In this document: positions 1-10,627 of the stretch, one piece after another | Position numbering within the stretch: position 1 is the stretch's first letter | Layout of the letters: the number at the start of each line of letters is the position of its first letter | Source: Lumbricus rubellus | Lineage: Eukaryota; Annelida; Clitellata; Crassiclitellata; Lumbricidae | Direction of reading: 5' to 3' | Assembly (NCBI GenBank): GCA_945859605.1 | Contig: OX243817.1 | Location: 33,004,424 to 33,068,423, forward strand | DNA: 64,000 bases | The notes under the pieces: model-generated | Told to the model about the DNA's origin: nothing | What the model saw: only the letters and a program-made list of their open reading frames with translations | Databases searched by the model: none | Position numbers and translations under genes: made by a program

Positions 1-1
1 A

Positions 2-832
2 CGTAGGCGCATTTCTTTAGTGCGATGTAACGGGTCCACGTGGTGTCGTAGGGTGATGGTTGCAGAGGAGGTTGTAGGGACTCCTAAGTCGCAGAGCGAA
101 GTCCCTGTTAAAACTGTGTATGGGGACTTGACCACGGTCGCTCCCGCGTGGATTACGGAGACCCAAGAGGTTCACCCAGGGATTCATCGTGCCCGTGTAG
201 AGGTAGATGCTGAGGCTAATACCCAGGCTCCAATTAGTGAAGTATTGTTAGCAGAGGTATCTTCTGAGACCCAAGAATCGATAAAGGAATTGCCCGTTAA
301 TTCTAGAGATGTTTCGGTAAGCGATAGTGTGAAAGCGCCTGAGCTTATGGATCCGCCCATAAGGCGTAAATTACTGACGCAGAGAAAGTCTGTGGATGGA
401 GATTTAGTTAGTTTATCCTCGGCCCTGGTACTGCTTATGGTTTTTCTGAGCGTGATTTTCAGTGGTTCAGAGATAGTGGAAGCCATTCCGATGGTCAATT
501 TAGAGGCTATTTCTGTTGCCCGAGCACTCGTGAGAATTGTTATTCTCAGACACGGGGCCCATTTGCAGATTTATTTGTATCAGGGAAAGAAATTTGTGGG
601 GACCCTTTTTCGGAAGCGTTGCAAAATTCTGGGGAAAGTTATGTACAGCCATCAGGGAAGTAGGGACGAGGTTTCCTCGTGCGCCCGGGCTGCTGACCTG
701 GAAAAGGGACGAGGGACGGGTCAACAGGTCGACCCGATCTATGGACGACCCTCAGATGATGGTCGACCCGAGGCTTCGTATTCGACCTACGCGAAGGAAC
801 TTAGCCCACGTCTGGTGGACGTCGCTTATTAA
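2..832 (+). CDS. C-terminal part of an unrecognised open frame, probably from an LTR element (partial at left edge)
   Basis: The frame is open from the left window edge to a TAA at 830-832, so the real start lies outside; the first possible start inside (GTG at 20) has no special support. The visible protein of about 275 residues has an acidic, Ser/Thr/Val-rich first half, a basic stretch (PIRRKLLTQRK), then a strong hydrophobic segment near residue 135-155 that could be a membrane span, followed by a basic tail. No domain is recognised. It lies just upstream of a block with LTR-like promoter and polyA signals on the same strand, so the 3'-terminal frame of an LTR element (envelope-like or accessory) is the best guess. 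This is inference from position and the hydrophobic segment only. Confidence 0.3.
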   Translation, partial: RRRISLVRCNGSTWCRRVMVAEEVVGTPKSQSEVPVKTVYGDLTTVAPAWITETQEVHPGIHRARVEVDAEANTQAPISEVLLAEVSSETQESIKELPVNSRDVSVSDSVKAPELMDPPIRRKLLTQRKSVDGDLVSLSSALVLLMVFLSVIFSGSEIVEAIPMVNLEAISVARALVRIVILRHGAHLQIYLYQGKKFVGTLFRKRCKILGKVMYSHQGSRDEVSSCARAADLEKGRGTGQQVDPIYGRPSDDGRPEASYSTYAKELSPRLVDVAY

Positions 833-1018
833 TGCGCGAAGTTATGCCGTCGAGACTCTTGCATGTTCTCGTGTTGCCGAGTGGCATATTTTGTCTAATT
901 CGCATTATCTCGTTATTTGGAATTGATAGAGACAGTCGACGATGAGACATTCTGAGAGATCGTGTTTATTGTTCGCTTTTAATGACGTATGATCGGGAAC
1001 ATTTATAGAGACTTATAA

Positions 1019-1690
1019 TTGGCCCGTTGGCCGTTTTAGTGGAGCAGTTTTGTTAAGAGGTCGAGGAACGACCAGGGACTTTATGGACTTTTTGGCCCGT
1101 TGGCCGCTTTGGAACAGTAGAGGCTTTTTGGCCCGTTGGCCGTTTTACGCTTTTGTTATGGCTATTTTTCTGTGGTTGAGCCATGTGGCTCGAGACTGTT
1201 ATGTTCTGGGAATGAGGACATCCCCAATCGTGGTGGGAGGAGGATGTAGCGAACCTGGGATTTTCCCCCTGAGCCGTCCCCCTGGATTTCCCCCCCCAGG
1301 GCCATGTTCTGCTCTCGGCTTGTGTTCCCTAGGCTCCGCCTCCCGGCTTCTGTTCCTCGGCTTCTGTTCCCTAGGCTCCGCCTCCCGGCTTCTGTTCCCC
1401 GGCTTCTGTTCCCTAGGCTCCGCCTCCCGGCTTCTGTTCCCCGGCTTGTGTTCTCCCGGCTTCTGTTCCCCGGCTTCTGTTCCATAGGCTCCGCCTCCCG
1501 GCTTCTGTTCCTCGGCTTGTGTTCTCCGGCTTATGTTCCCGGCTTGTGTTCCATAGGCTCCGCCTCCCGGCTTCTGTTCCCCGGCTTGTGTTTCCCGGCT
1601 TCTGTTCCCGGCTTCTGTTCCCGGCTTCTGTTCCATAGGCTCCGCCTCCCGGCTCCTGTTCCTCGGCTTGTGTTCCCTAGGCCCCACCTC
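1019..1690 (+). repeat. GC-rich tandem repeats upstream of an LTR-like promoter
   Basis: Two repeat types lie side by side. TGGCCCGTTGGCCG occurs three times (about 1019, 1091 and 1129). From about 1305 to 1690 degenerate units built from CCGGCTTCTGTTCC and TAGGCTCCGCCTCC alternate roughly a dozen times. Unit lengths vary and the block is open in several frames on both strands, which explains the spurious Leu/Arg/Ser-rich and Glu/Gly/Arg-rich frames here. Tandem repeats in this position are common in the U3 part of LTRs. Confidence 0.7.
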
Positions 1691-1699
1691 CCGGCTGGG

Positions 1700-1925
1700 A
1701 CAAGCTATAAATAGAGGGAGCGTGCAGTAGTCCGGAGGAGAGCTGGAATAGATGTAGTTGGGACCACGTCAGTAAGAGGTGCAGTTGGTAGAGTCCGCAG
1801 TCAGTCAGCCTGAGAGAGGCGTTATGAAGTTAGTCGGTCAGTCTGGGGTTCAGTTCCGCAGTGATAATTAGACAGTCGTTGCGTGCTTTAATTACGTGCT
1901 GCTATCGTGAAGAGTTAATAAACTA
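1700..1925 (+). promoter_or_regulatory. TATA box and polyA signal of a putative 3' LTR
   Basis: A consensus TATAAATA is at 1706-1713 and an AATAAA at 1917-1922, on the same strand and only about 210 bp apart. A transcript starting about 30 bp after the TATA box would meet the polyA signal after less than 200 nt, which is the layout of an LTR R region rather than of a cellular gene. The LTR may run from somewhere after 700 to about 2,085; I could not fix its ends, and no second copy is in the window. Confidence 0.45.
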
Positions 1926-2129
1926 TCGAAAAGAACTCTGTGTCTTCAGTATTTCTCGTGGGGAAAAGACGTTCTGTGACTCTGGTTCGAATCGCCGTCG
2001 GCAGAAGTGGTGTAAGTCCTTCGAAATACCACGAAGGCCGAACTTACGCTCCCGGGGAGCGACACGCGTGCCTTACCATACACCGGCAGATCCCCGATTA
2101 TCGTCACACAATCATGGGACAGAGGCCTT

Positions 2130-2225
2130 TTAAAACTATTTTTACTGTACAGAAGTGCTTCTACAACTGCAGAAATTCATTCAGACTGCGTATTTTATGT
2201 AGAATTGCACGTTAAGAAATACATT
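2130..2225 (+). repeat. Dispersed repeat (copy 1 of 2)
   Basis: The stretch containing AGAAGTGCTTCTACAACTGC and then AACTGCA/AATTGCA motifs ending in CACGTTAA recurs at 19,498-19,605 in the same orientation, with small changes. No coding potential or terminal repeats were recognised. Confidence 0.55.
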
Positions 2226-2386
2226 GATTCTGGGTATTAGTTCACCTTTATGCTGATGTAGTCACAACTGCCTGCTCACCAGTAGACCCTAACTGAACCC
2301 GGACTTCAATAAAACCTCGACCCTGACTTGATCCCGCACAACCAATTAATAATTATTATTGTTATTGTCCTGTCTAATGAACTCAC

Positions 2387-2650
2387 CCGTATTGGCAAGC
2401 ATTGAAAGGACGTGGCTCTGGTGTGTCCTCTGCAGTTCAACCATTAAGGCGTCGAAGACTTCAATCGGTTTACAAAGGAGAATGTCGAGAAGGTTTTCAT
2501 TGGCTTTCCCCATCGTCCTTGTCTTCTGGATGGAGTCTAACTCAGGCAACGTGAGCATCCGATTCTGATAGAGCCTTGCGGCAATGTCCCGTGTACAACT
2601 TATGTAGTTGACGAGTTGAGAGTATGAACGTTGCAGTAACCTTTTGTAAT
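2387..2650 (-). CDS. CARD-encoding exon of the CARD gene
   Basis: This 264-bp exon has a polypyrimidine/AG acceptor (ATTAATTGCAG) and a strong donor (GTGAGT) and is phase 1 at both ends. It encodes 88 residues with the pattern of a caspase-recruitment domain: a basic first helix (YKRLLQRSYSQLVNYI), a middle region with LPELDSIQ, then NLLDILLCKPIEVFDALMVE followed by LQRTHQSHVLSML, the six-helix core as seen in apoptotic and NOD/RIPK-type adaptors. CARDs make homotypic contacts that assemble signalling complexes in the cytoplasm. The symmetric phase would let the exon move as a module. The next exon to the left is not found; an LTR-like unit lies there. Domain call is confident; the partner domain and pathway are unknown. 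Confidence 0.75.
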
Positions 2651-2887
2651 CTGCAATTAATAATAATTATTACTCAAGCATTAATAATTATTGTCACTCA
2701 GCTTTTGATTTCTGTTGGTCTCTTGGAGAAACACAAAATATTCTATTTTGAAATAGTGTGTAGCTTGGTTCAATGCCACACGAACTTCTAAGATGAATAG
2801 TCCAATTCTCTAAATGACTAGTCGCTTGCCCTCTTCGTATAATTATAATAATCAACTGACGTTAATTGTTGTTTTTAGAAGACTGAC

Positions 2888-3071
2888 CTGAAGCTGAAGA
2901 TTCTGAACTGCGATTACTGAAGTTCGCTGAAGACCGCGATGCCCAAGACGCAGACGATGGTTTTTTCGATGGTAGAGCAAGCCTCCGATTTATTTCTAAA
3001 GTATCGAAGCTTGAGTCTTTCGTTGGTTTCGTTTGTAAGTTTGCCGGCTTTGGCAACGGTTTTGGTGGCAC
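2888..3071 (-). CDS. Linker exon of the CARD gene (Pro/Lys/Ser-rich)
   Basis: The exon is 184 bp, with acceptor TATCAATGCTTTAG and donor GTCAGT. It starts in phase 0, matching the end of the exon at 3316-3521, and ends in phase 1, matching the start of the CARD exon. It encodes a low-complexity linker that begins VPPKPLPKPANLQTKPTK and ends in a Ser-rich stretch with SSESSASG. No domain is recognised; a flexible tether between the N-terminal helices and the CARD is the simplest reading. Confidence 0.65.
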
Positions 3072-3315
3072 CTAAAGCATTGATAATTATAAAACTACAA
3101 CTCAGACATCACTTTACTATATCACTTTAGTTCTAAGTTGCAGACCGCATTCTGAGTTACAAACGACATTATATGCATGATCAATTGAGCACGTACTGTA
3201 ACATTCAAAGCTAAGAATAATCAGAACATAGCATATAAATTGTCACTCACACCCGCATGTATGTAGGTCTACATAAAAATAGCGTGATCAGAATGGAGAA
3301 ACCGAGACGACTTAC

Positions 3316-3521
3316 CTTATTAGTAGGTCTATGTGTCTTAGTATCATTGATATTCGGTGGTCCTGTAGTGTTCTTATCTTGAATCGATGTTAGGCAATGA
3401 TTGTTGCGAACGACAACGTCTCGTTTGATGAATTCCGTCAGATTCATCAACTCCTTGTTGTAGTTGCCCAACAGCTTATCTAGCGCCTCTATATTCGTCT
3501 CGAATTTCTGCTGCAGAAAGT
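3316..3521 (-). CDS. Helical exon of the CARD gene
   Basis: The exon is 206 bp: acceptor ...GCCGTCTAG at 3522-3523, donor GTAAGT, phase 1 to phase 0. It encodes FLQQKFETNIEALDKLLGNY and NKELMNLTEFIKRDVVV, an amphipathic, probably coiled-coil region, then a polar tail (NTTGPPNINDTKTHRPTNK). A second possible acceptor (TTTCTGCAG) would start it 15 bp later in phase 0. The longer form is preferred because it joins the first coding exon at 8366-8432 without breaking the frame. Confidence 0.6.
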
Positions 3522-5716
3522 CTAGACGGCAAGTAAACAATCACATTCGTCAACATTAGGATGTCTCATGCAAATGGAAGTTGTTACAGGGTTTACTGCG
3601 GTGACCAACCTATATAAATCTGCATTTAGGGAATCTGATCAGAACCAACTCCGCCACTGGTTGCACTCTGCCAGTGCCAGTCCCAAGCCTGGATAAAGGA
3701 GGAGGGCGTCGCTAATGATCTTTGCTACCATACAGTGACGTTAAACTGCAATCACACACTGATAAGAACCGGCAAAGTTGCTGCTCAGTTTAACGTACAG
3801 GTAACTTAAAGGTTGCCAAAGCACTTCCATTTTGCCAAGCCCTTCTTGCAGCAACCTGTGCTAAAATTTGTGCGCACGTTCAAAGACAAGAATAATCCGA
3901 ATATAATCATAGGCACCCATGCAAACGGTCTTTAATGCATTATAACGTTTAAGCAAGAGTTCATTTTGAAAGTTTCTCGTAAATGTGTTTTGCCTTTTAA
4001 CAGTCGACCTCGAAAATGAAGATAGGTCGATTTGCTTCATAATGATTAATACAAGACCTATACACTTGTTGGATAAAATTACACCTTTGTCAATCGTCAG
4101 TCAATTATCATTAATGGTAATTATCACACGCTTCTAATAATTCTATAATATATTAGGCCTATAGCCTAGTTCTTCTGAGGTCTGGTCATGATTGCAACTT
4201 AGGCTGCTTAGGCCTATATGTTTAAGGCAAGTCATTGCAACAGAAATCTAACAGAAAACCTTTCTAATGGAATCAACAAAGATTTGTCATGTTCGCATGA
4301 CCAATCTGAAGTTTAACTGCGCCACAAAATGCACATCATTACGGATTTTAAACAACTTGCACAGTGGTGTAGCTAGCTTTTCATGGGCTCGCGTGCAAAG
4401 GCAAGGCCGTGTTTATGGGGGTGTTTTGAGTGTTTGAAGACCCACCCCAGATGAAATAATGCAAAATTGAAACAATGCATTTACTAACACACGATGCAAG
4501 AACTAAGGGGGAATTTATTTTTTAAGCTCTTATTTCTATGTGAAATTTTAAAAGGACCCGATATGTGATCTCAGTACGCTTCCGCAAACCCCTTAGTGAC
4601 TATAGGACATTTTGTTCCTGTATAGTTACACAGCCAAAATGTGCACAGTAGGCTACTGCAGACCCATCTAAACAAGCGGAACCTTTCTGCTACAGGCATA
4701 ATTTGTAATATCGTGAAATAGCAGCCGTTTGTATTTCAAGGCTTAGGTCTAGTCGCAGAAGGTCAGGTTAGTTGATAAAAAAAAATAGGAGTGTGAAATG
4801 TAAAATCAGGAAGTTGGCGAAATAATAGGAATAGACTTAGGCCTATAATAGCAATATCACTTTTATGCAATCAGGAAGAACAAGCAAGCAGATGGTAGGC
4901 AGAACAAATAACACATTATGAGTCGAGAATTTGGACCTATGTATACAATTATGAGATGCATGGTACATGTATATAGACACGGGATCAGAAATGGGGCTAC
5001 ATAAATTAAAAGGATGCTGCATGTCTCTCCTTCAGCTTGGTAGTAGGTCTATTTCTAGCCTACTCCTCGCACAAAACCCTACTTTGTAAGCTTATCTAAC
5101 TTCAAAATGGTGGTCTACTACAGCGACATTTGTGTCAGTTCAGATGTCCTTTGCTGGTCTCTAGAACGATGTGGTAATTAAACGAACGTGAAAACTACGC
5201 TGACGAGGTTTTTGTTTATTGCAAATATCATGGTAAAACCTCAGGTTTAACATGACTGTGTGTTATAGCTTAGGCTACTCTGTATATTCCCCTTGCCATG
5301 GGTCCATTCCTATGGTTCTTCTCATGTACACACGTCAGCCTTACAGAATATATTACCCAAACATTTCTGGTTAATTGGGCAAATTTCCGGCAAAAAATCT
5401 GCTAAATGTTTTATTAGTCCTTCAAATAGGTCTAATAGGTCTACCGTTGTTATTCGATGCGCATGTTGAAGGAGGAATAATAATTATGTTCCTCAGAAGC
5501 TGTTTAACTTATTTGCGTTGACGGATGTCAGTATAAACATAAATTATTACATAATTACAGGCTACAGTAGTTTGTAACCTACAGCACATCTAAATCTAGT
5601 CTAGGTTTAGTACAAAACTTTCCTTTCGTGTGAACTTTGCTCACACATGCTTAATCATCTCAGTAAATTATATGTTTTTATTGTGCCTGTTATAAATAGT
5701 CGCCTATAGCTTATAT
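3522..5716 (-). other. Intron of the CARD gene, 3' part
   Basis: No exon-like open frame was recognised. At 3,630-3,745 it carries a copy of a dispersed repeat (CTCTGCCAGTGCCAGTCCCA...AAAGGAGGAGGGCG) also found at 9,745-9,850 and, split by a MITE, at about 17,865-18,510. The rest is AT-rich unique-looking sequence with many TAGGCCTA and ACATGTA palindromes. Confidence 0.5.
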
Positions 5717-5975
5717 AATGATGATGATGATGGTGGTTCTCTGCCCGAAGGCAGGTTCATTGGCTTTACGCCCATGGGGATGAGATGAGTGAGGTGGTCT
5801 CCCGTTGCCTTCCCAACAGAAAATGATGGGTAAGCAACTTGCCAAAGGTCACTCCGCAGCAGCTTGCGCCTCTGCGTCCCACACGTGCTAACCCGAGATA
5901 TCTAAATCTCTGAATGTCAACTCCCAGCCCGGGGCTTGAACCGCAGTCCGTTGCAACCAACAGACGTATGCCGCT
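5717..5975 (-). mobile_element. tRNA-derived SINE (minus strand)
   Basis: On the minus strand a tRNA-like head contains GGTTCAAGCCCC (about 5930-5943), a Pol III B-box, preceded about 35 bp upstream by a possible A-box region. A conserved-looking body follows, and the 3' end is a short (CAT)n tail, seen on the plus strand as ATGATGATGATGATGG at 5717-5732. It lies in the long intron of the CARD gene. Confidence 0.6.
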
Positions 5976-8365
5976 CTTATATACATGTAATATTATGGTG
6001 TTATTCCTATTAAGCCCAAGATTGTATCTAGACTAGATATACACCGTGTTTAACCATAACCATCAATTTATTGAGACAAAAGTATGCAAAGTAACATCTC
6101 GTCATAATAAGAGTAAGTAATCGGGTATTTTGGTCAAAAATGGAACCCAGAAGGGACTGCAGTTTGGTTATATATGTAGGCTACATATGCACATTGTCTG
6201 GTGCCTGATGGTTGGCAGAAGCCATTTATCTGCATTAATATCGAAAGTATCCTGTCATGTGTTAGGGCTTAATAATCAACATTCTAGTTCAAATCATAAC
6301 ACCTTTACTAAGAAAAGTTTGTTCATTTTTTAGGTAGGCCTAAGCCTGTCTTAATAAAGGAGCTGTATCGCCCGATGCACTACAAGTGCGTGGAAGGACA
6401 AAGGTAAGGTCTTAATCACCACGCAGTTTTAAACATTTTATAGTGTAAAGCATCAATTTTAGCTCAAATAAAAGTTAATTCTTATACTAATAATTATAAC
6501 AATAAACATAATTTATTGCACGTGCAATTATTAGCATGGAATAAAGCATCAAACATTGACTAAAAAACAAGATGAAGCGCAAGATAAGGGGAAGAGATGT
6601 GTGGCTACAATCCGACTAATCAACCAACAAGGTAGACTACTTAGGTACATGTAACTGGTGTCTAAATAACTTTAGATTTGAGATACCGTACTGCGAAGGT
6701 TTTTATGCATTCTGTTCCTTTCCTCTGGACCTGCGCATCTACAGTAGCCTATAATCGGGAATTTTCTAGCGTTTGCACGGGCAAGCTCATTTCTGTATGA
6801 AGCTAGTTTCTCGTGTTGTAGGAGTGGATGTCATAGGTTATAGGCTAAACAAAGTTGGTATGAGAAATAGGCAATGTGCTCATGTGCTGTAAGTATCTTT
6901 TCGATGCATGAATTTCCATTCTGATTTGTTGCGCGTTTTAAATCGCGAACTGCGTAAATAACTGCTCCATGTAACTTTGTCTCTTATTTTTCAGTCATTC
7001 GATACTTTGTGCATGTTTATGACTATGACAACTGCAATTTTAGGCTTAGGATAGGCCTATCTCCGAATATGGCTATTTTGAGACATAGGCCTAGCCTACG
7101 TCTGATCTGGTCGGTCTAAACAGACTAAACCGGAGTGGAGCTCCGTTCGAAACTGGCAGCTAAAGTAATAAAACACTTATAAATAGCAATTATAGCTGTT
7201 ACAACCCGGCTCTGCGAGTCTTAGCTAACACAATTTTTAGTCCCGTCAGCTGACAGTAAATTGTTTTTGAAAGCATAGACAGCATCAAACGGACAAGTTC
7301 CGACATGGGATGGGTAGGCTATTAAACGGAGGAGGGATACCGATCTGGATCCTCTAAACTTCTTGCTGCTGAAAACCCGAATGAAGTTTGATTGTAGGCT
7401 TAGACCTATGGCGTAGAAGGCATTCGTGGGACCCAAAGCATGTTCTTGACTCACGAATACGGTCATATTCGCCTGAGATCCAGGCAGACATAGGCATAGA
7501 CAAAGAAGTGCACACGAAGACAGCTATATGAAAAGATACACATGTGACAGAATCGAAGCATAATCGTAGACCAGTCGTCATTTTAGTCATATTATTACAA
7601 GTTGTGTTCCATTAAAAGCGACATCTGGATATCTGAGTTTCATGTGACAGACGAGGTCAGTCAGGGTTGAGCATTGCAAGAGGGGTTAAAGGGTGTTCAG
7701 CCACCCCAAGTCTTTCTTAGAACTCCAAGGTAAAGTCCTCATTGCACACCCATCAATTCCACATAAGCCACCGTCTAGCCCCAGTTATATTTCGATAGTC
7801 CTCACACTGAGGTCAGCACTGCTGACGTTACCAAACTCTCAGATTATGCAAACTTACCATCTGTGGGTACAATGGACGGGAAGATAAATCGACGTCCAAT
7901 ACAATTAAGTTAAAATATTCATTGGAATAAAATGAAATGTAAATACAGCATGACATTGTAGAGAGACAGACAGACAGATTGAAAGACAGGCACAGACAGA
8001 TTGGGACATAGACAGACAAAGACAAACAGAGACAGGAAGACGGAGGCAGAGAGGGAAAAGAGGGAACAGCTTACCAATCCCATGATTGTCCCATCAGGAT
8101 AAAAACATTGAACAACACGATTGCAGACTAACCTTTTTTACAAGAACAATAATTATGGTAACAATTTTTTTTATTTTTCATGTTACCTGCACCTGAATGC
8201 GTTTTGACATCTAGAATAATTATTGTCAATAAACAAAACTTAAGGTTCTACTACACGTCACAAACATTCACTTAATCCACCAAAATAATGTAGCTCATTT
8301 TATTAATATTCTCCGAAAGATCACCATCAACTAAAGAACGGCAAACAACAATTGAAAGAACTTAC
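5976..8365 (-). other. Intron of the CARD gene, 5' part
   Basis: No exon was recognised. A (GACAGACA)n-type microsatellite lies at about 7,960-8,060. The stretch at 7,668-7,735 around CAAGTCTTTCTTAGAACTCC resembles 29,300-29,360 and may be a dispersed repeat. The remainder is AT-rich. Confidence 0.5.
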
Positions 8366-8432
8366 TGAATTCAGATTCTATGTAGCGATTGTGCATTGTC
8401 TTCTGATTAAAACCAACGCTACAGACGGACAT
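8366..8432 (-). CDS. First coding exon of the CARD gene
   Basis: On the minus strand an ATG at 8430-8432 opens 22 codons (MSVCSVGFNQKTMHNRYIES then EF) and stops at a strong GTAAGT donor in phase 1. This is the phase required by the exon at 3316-3521; the joined codon is AAC. With the two exons downstream and the CARD exon the model gives 721 coding nt, about 240 residues, with the CARD last. The 5' UTR runs to a probable acceptor (ATTTATTTTAG) at 8480-8481, suggesting a further non-coding exon upstream. The exon is short, so support rests on the donor, the start context and the phase match. Confidence 0.5.
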
Positions 8433-8479
8433 CCTGTTGTTGCAGCACCTCCGCCGCCTCTACTCTTACTCGGAAGTGT
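8433..8479 (-). other. 5' UTR part of the first coding exon of the CARD gene
   Basis: GC-richer sequence (GGCGGCGGAGGTGCTGC) lies between a plausible acceptor at 8480-8481 and the ATG. The promoter was not located. Confidence 0.35.
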
Positions 8480-8753
8480 CTAAAATAAATAATTAATAGC
8501 ATTGCAACAGCTGTAACATTTTAATGATGGTCGCACGTGACACAGTATAACGTAGAGCAATACTATTCGTTGAATTAAATAGCCTACGGTAAGTCAATAT
8601 AATAGGACAGAATTAACGTAGGCTATCCATTACATAGATAAATTATTTGCAATAGTTACAATATATAAGTCGAGGAACGTAATCAAAACAAATGCAATTG
8701 CATCATAAGTGCAATTGCATCATCAGCATTAAACGCATTAAAAGTAGGCCTGC

Positions 8754-8930
8754 ATGATGAATATGAAGATGAAGAAGATGACGATGAAGATGGTGATAAA
8801 GATAAAGATGAAAATGATGATTATGACAACGACGACGATAACAATAATGATAATAATAATGATGATGATAATAATAATAATAATTATTATTATTATAATA
8901 ACAATACTAATAACATTAATTTTTAAAAAA
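8754..8930. repeat. Microsatellite, (GAT/AAT)n-rich
   Basis: Runs of ATGAAGATGAAGAAGATGACG grade into TGATAATAATAATAATTATT. The Met/Lys- and Ile-rich open frames on both strands are products of this repeat, not genes. Confidence 0.9.
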
Positions 8931-9530
8931 AACATTAGCTATAAAAGAACCAGTCTTATTGATGTCGGACGTTATACAGTTTGCCAACATCTGCGCAAAG
9001 CAAACAAGTTTCTCACATTTTACAGTACTTGGGCTAATATCCCAGAAGTAGCGATGTGTGCTCCCACTGCTTCTACCAAAAGTTCTTCTACTATGAGCAA
9101 TAAATTGTCGGTTTCAACGAGGTCCGGTTGGTACAGTATGGCCGCCGCCACATGCTAATAAACACCTAGGTCTTTGGGACAGATAATAATGTTGCTCGAG
9201 ACGGAAGAGTTAAGTTGGTACAGGCCTATGGCAGTTTCAGCGTGAATGCAACCATGCAGGTTTCTATCAGCATAGAGACCGCACACAATGGTCACGACGC
9301 TTCCAAATTTCTCAATGAATCCACGGGACGAGTTCTTTAGCATTGCTGAATGGGTGGAAAGCAGTGAAGGCCTAAAGCTTAAGGCCCGTGTGCAGGTCGT
9401 GCTAGCCCTACATTTCAAATTTCTTAATGAGGTCATCACTGGTAGCCAATGCGAACCGCCAGGGCTGAAAGTGGTTTGGAAAAGTTTCCGTGTCTGACTT
9501 TGGCGGACAAGCACGCTTTTGACCCTTAAA
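8931..9530. other. Unassigned block with protein-like composition
   Basis: The minus strand has an open frame of 119 codons (9155-9514) with a compositionally balanced product (for example SSRGFIEKFGSVVTIVCGLY). A second stretch further along the same strand reads AAAILYQPDLVETDNLLLIV. The two are separated by a stop and I found no convincing splice pair. It may be a decayed coding sequence or a transposon fragment. No family is recognised. Confidence 0.25.
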
Positions 9531-9739
9531 TTTTTCTGACGACTTTTTTAAGCCGTTTGCACAAAATTATCCAAAATCATACCATTTTTACCTAGTTTTT
9601 TGCACCTGTGGGCTTTTTTAGACCCTGCTGAGACCCGGCAACAGCAGGTCTCGAAAATCGATGCCGGGTCGAAGACCCGGACCGACCCGGCTCACTTTCA
9701 GCCCTGCACGAAGCCTATATAGAGCGCAAGTAGGGAAGT

Positions 9740-9850
9740 GCACTCTAAGCAAAATTCCGCCACTGCTTGCACTCTGCTAGTGCCAGTCCCAAGCCTGGGT
9801 AAAGGAAGAGGGCGACACTAATCATCTTTTATATGGCAGTGCCGTTAAAC
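9740..9850 (+). repeat. Dispersed repeat (CCAGTGCCAGTCCC family), copy 2
   Basis: It shares CTTGCACTCTGC, AGTGCCAGTCCCAAGCCTGG and AAAGGAAGAGGGCG in order with 3,650-3,745. A third copy at about 17,865-18,510 is inverted and interrupted by a MITE. Confidence 0.6.
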
Positions 9851-10066
9851 AATAACAAGCGCTCCAAACAATGTGTATAGGCCTATATAATAACCGAACC
9901 AGAGGCTCGAATGTCACGGGGTAAGATGGCGGAATTTAGGATTAGGCTACTGGCAGGTGTTACATTGTAGATGAACGAATCATACTATAATGCGGATTCT
10001 GATCGAGACTGTAGGATCGTTATTTGCCTTCGGCTCTGGAATCTGAGTTTATCTAGTATGTATCTT

Positions 10067-10163
10067 TGTCTCATCATCATCATCATCATTATCATTATCA
10101 TCATCATCGTCGTCGTCATCGTCGTCATCATCATCATTATCATCATCGACGTCGCCGTTGTCG

Positions 10164-10202
<39 letters not shown>

Positions 10203-10270
10203 CCACCGGCACCACCATATCATCGTCATATCATCATCATCATCATCATCGTCATCAACAACATTATCAG
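10067..10270. repeat. Microsatellite (CAT/CGT)n
   Basis: About 200 bp of imperfect CAT and CGT triplets. It produces poly-His, poly-Ser/Ile and poly-Met frames in the different readings; none is a gene. Confidence 0.95.
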
Positions 10271-10627
10271 TAGGCCTACCGACACCACAACCACCACAGT
10301 CCTGTTACGCCTACATCGTATAATACGCAACCGCACACCTCACAAACCACCATCTCTTTGCGTTATTCGTCTGAAACATGACCAAAATCCATTGAAGATT
10401 TATTTACTCGCTTACTCTTTCACTGCTCAAGCATTCGTCACCATAGCATATGCGATTTGTAGCGCATAACTGTTCTGCCTGGCTGCCTCTCTATTGTTGT
10501 GATGCTATTGTTAGCGACACCTGTTAGCACCAGCGTGGCCTACTGCACTTAAGCCTACTGTGCCGCTCTCAATTTATTACACAGGCAGAGAATTGTGAAC
10601 AACTAATAATAATAATCTATATATATA

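Noticed and set aside
1162..1714. Pro/Leu/Arg-rich and Glu/Gly/Arg-rich proteins
   Set aside because: GC-rich tandem repeats of the LTR-like unit, open in several frames on both strands.
10066..10323. His-rich, Ser-rich and Met-rich proteins
   Set aside because: Translation products of a (CAT/CGT)n microsatellite.
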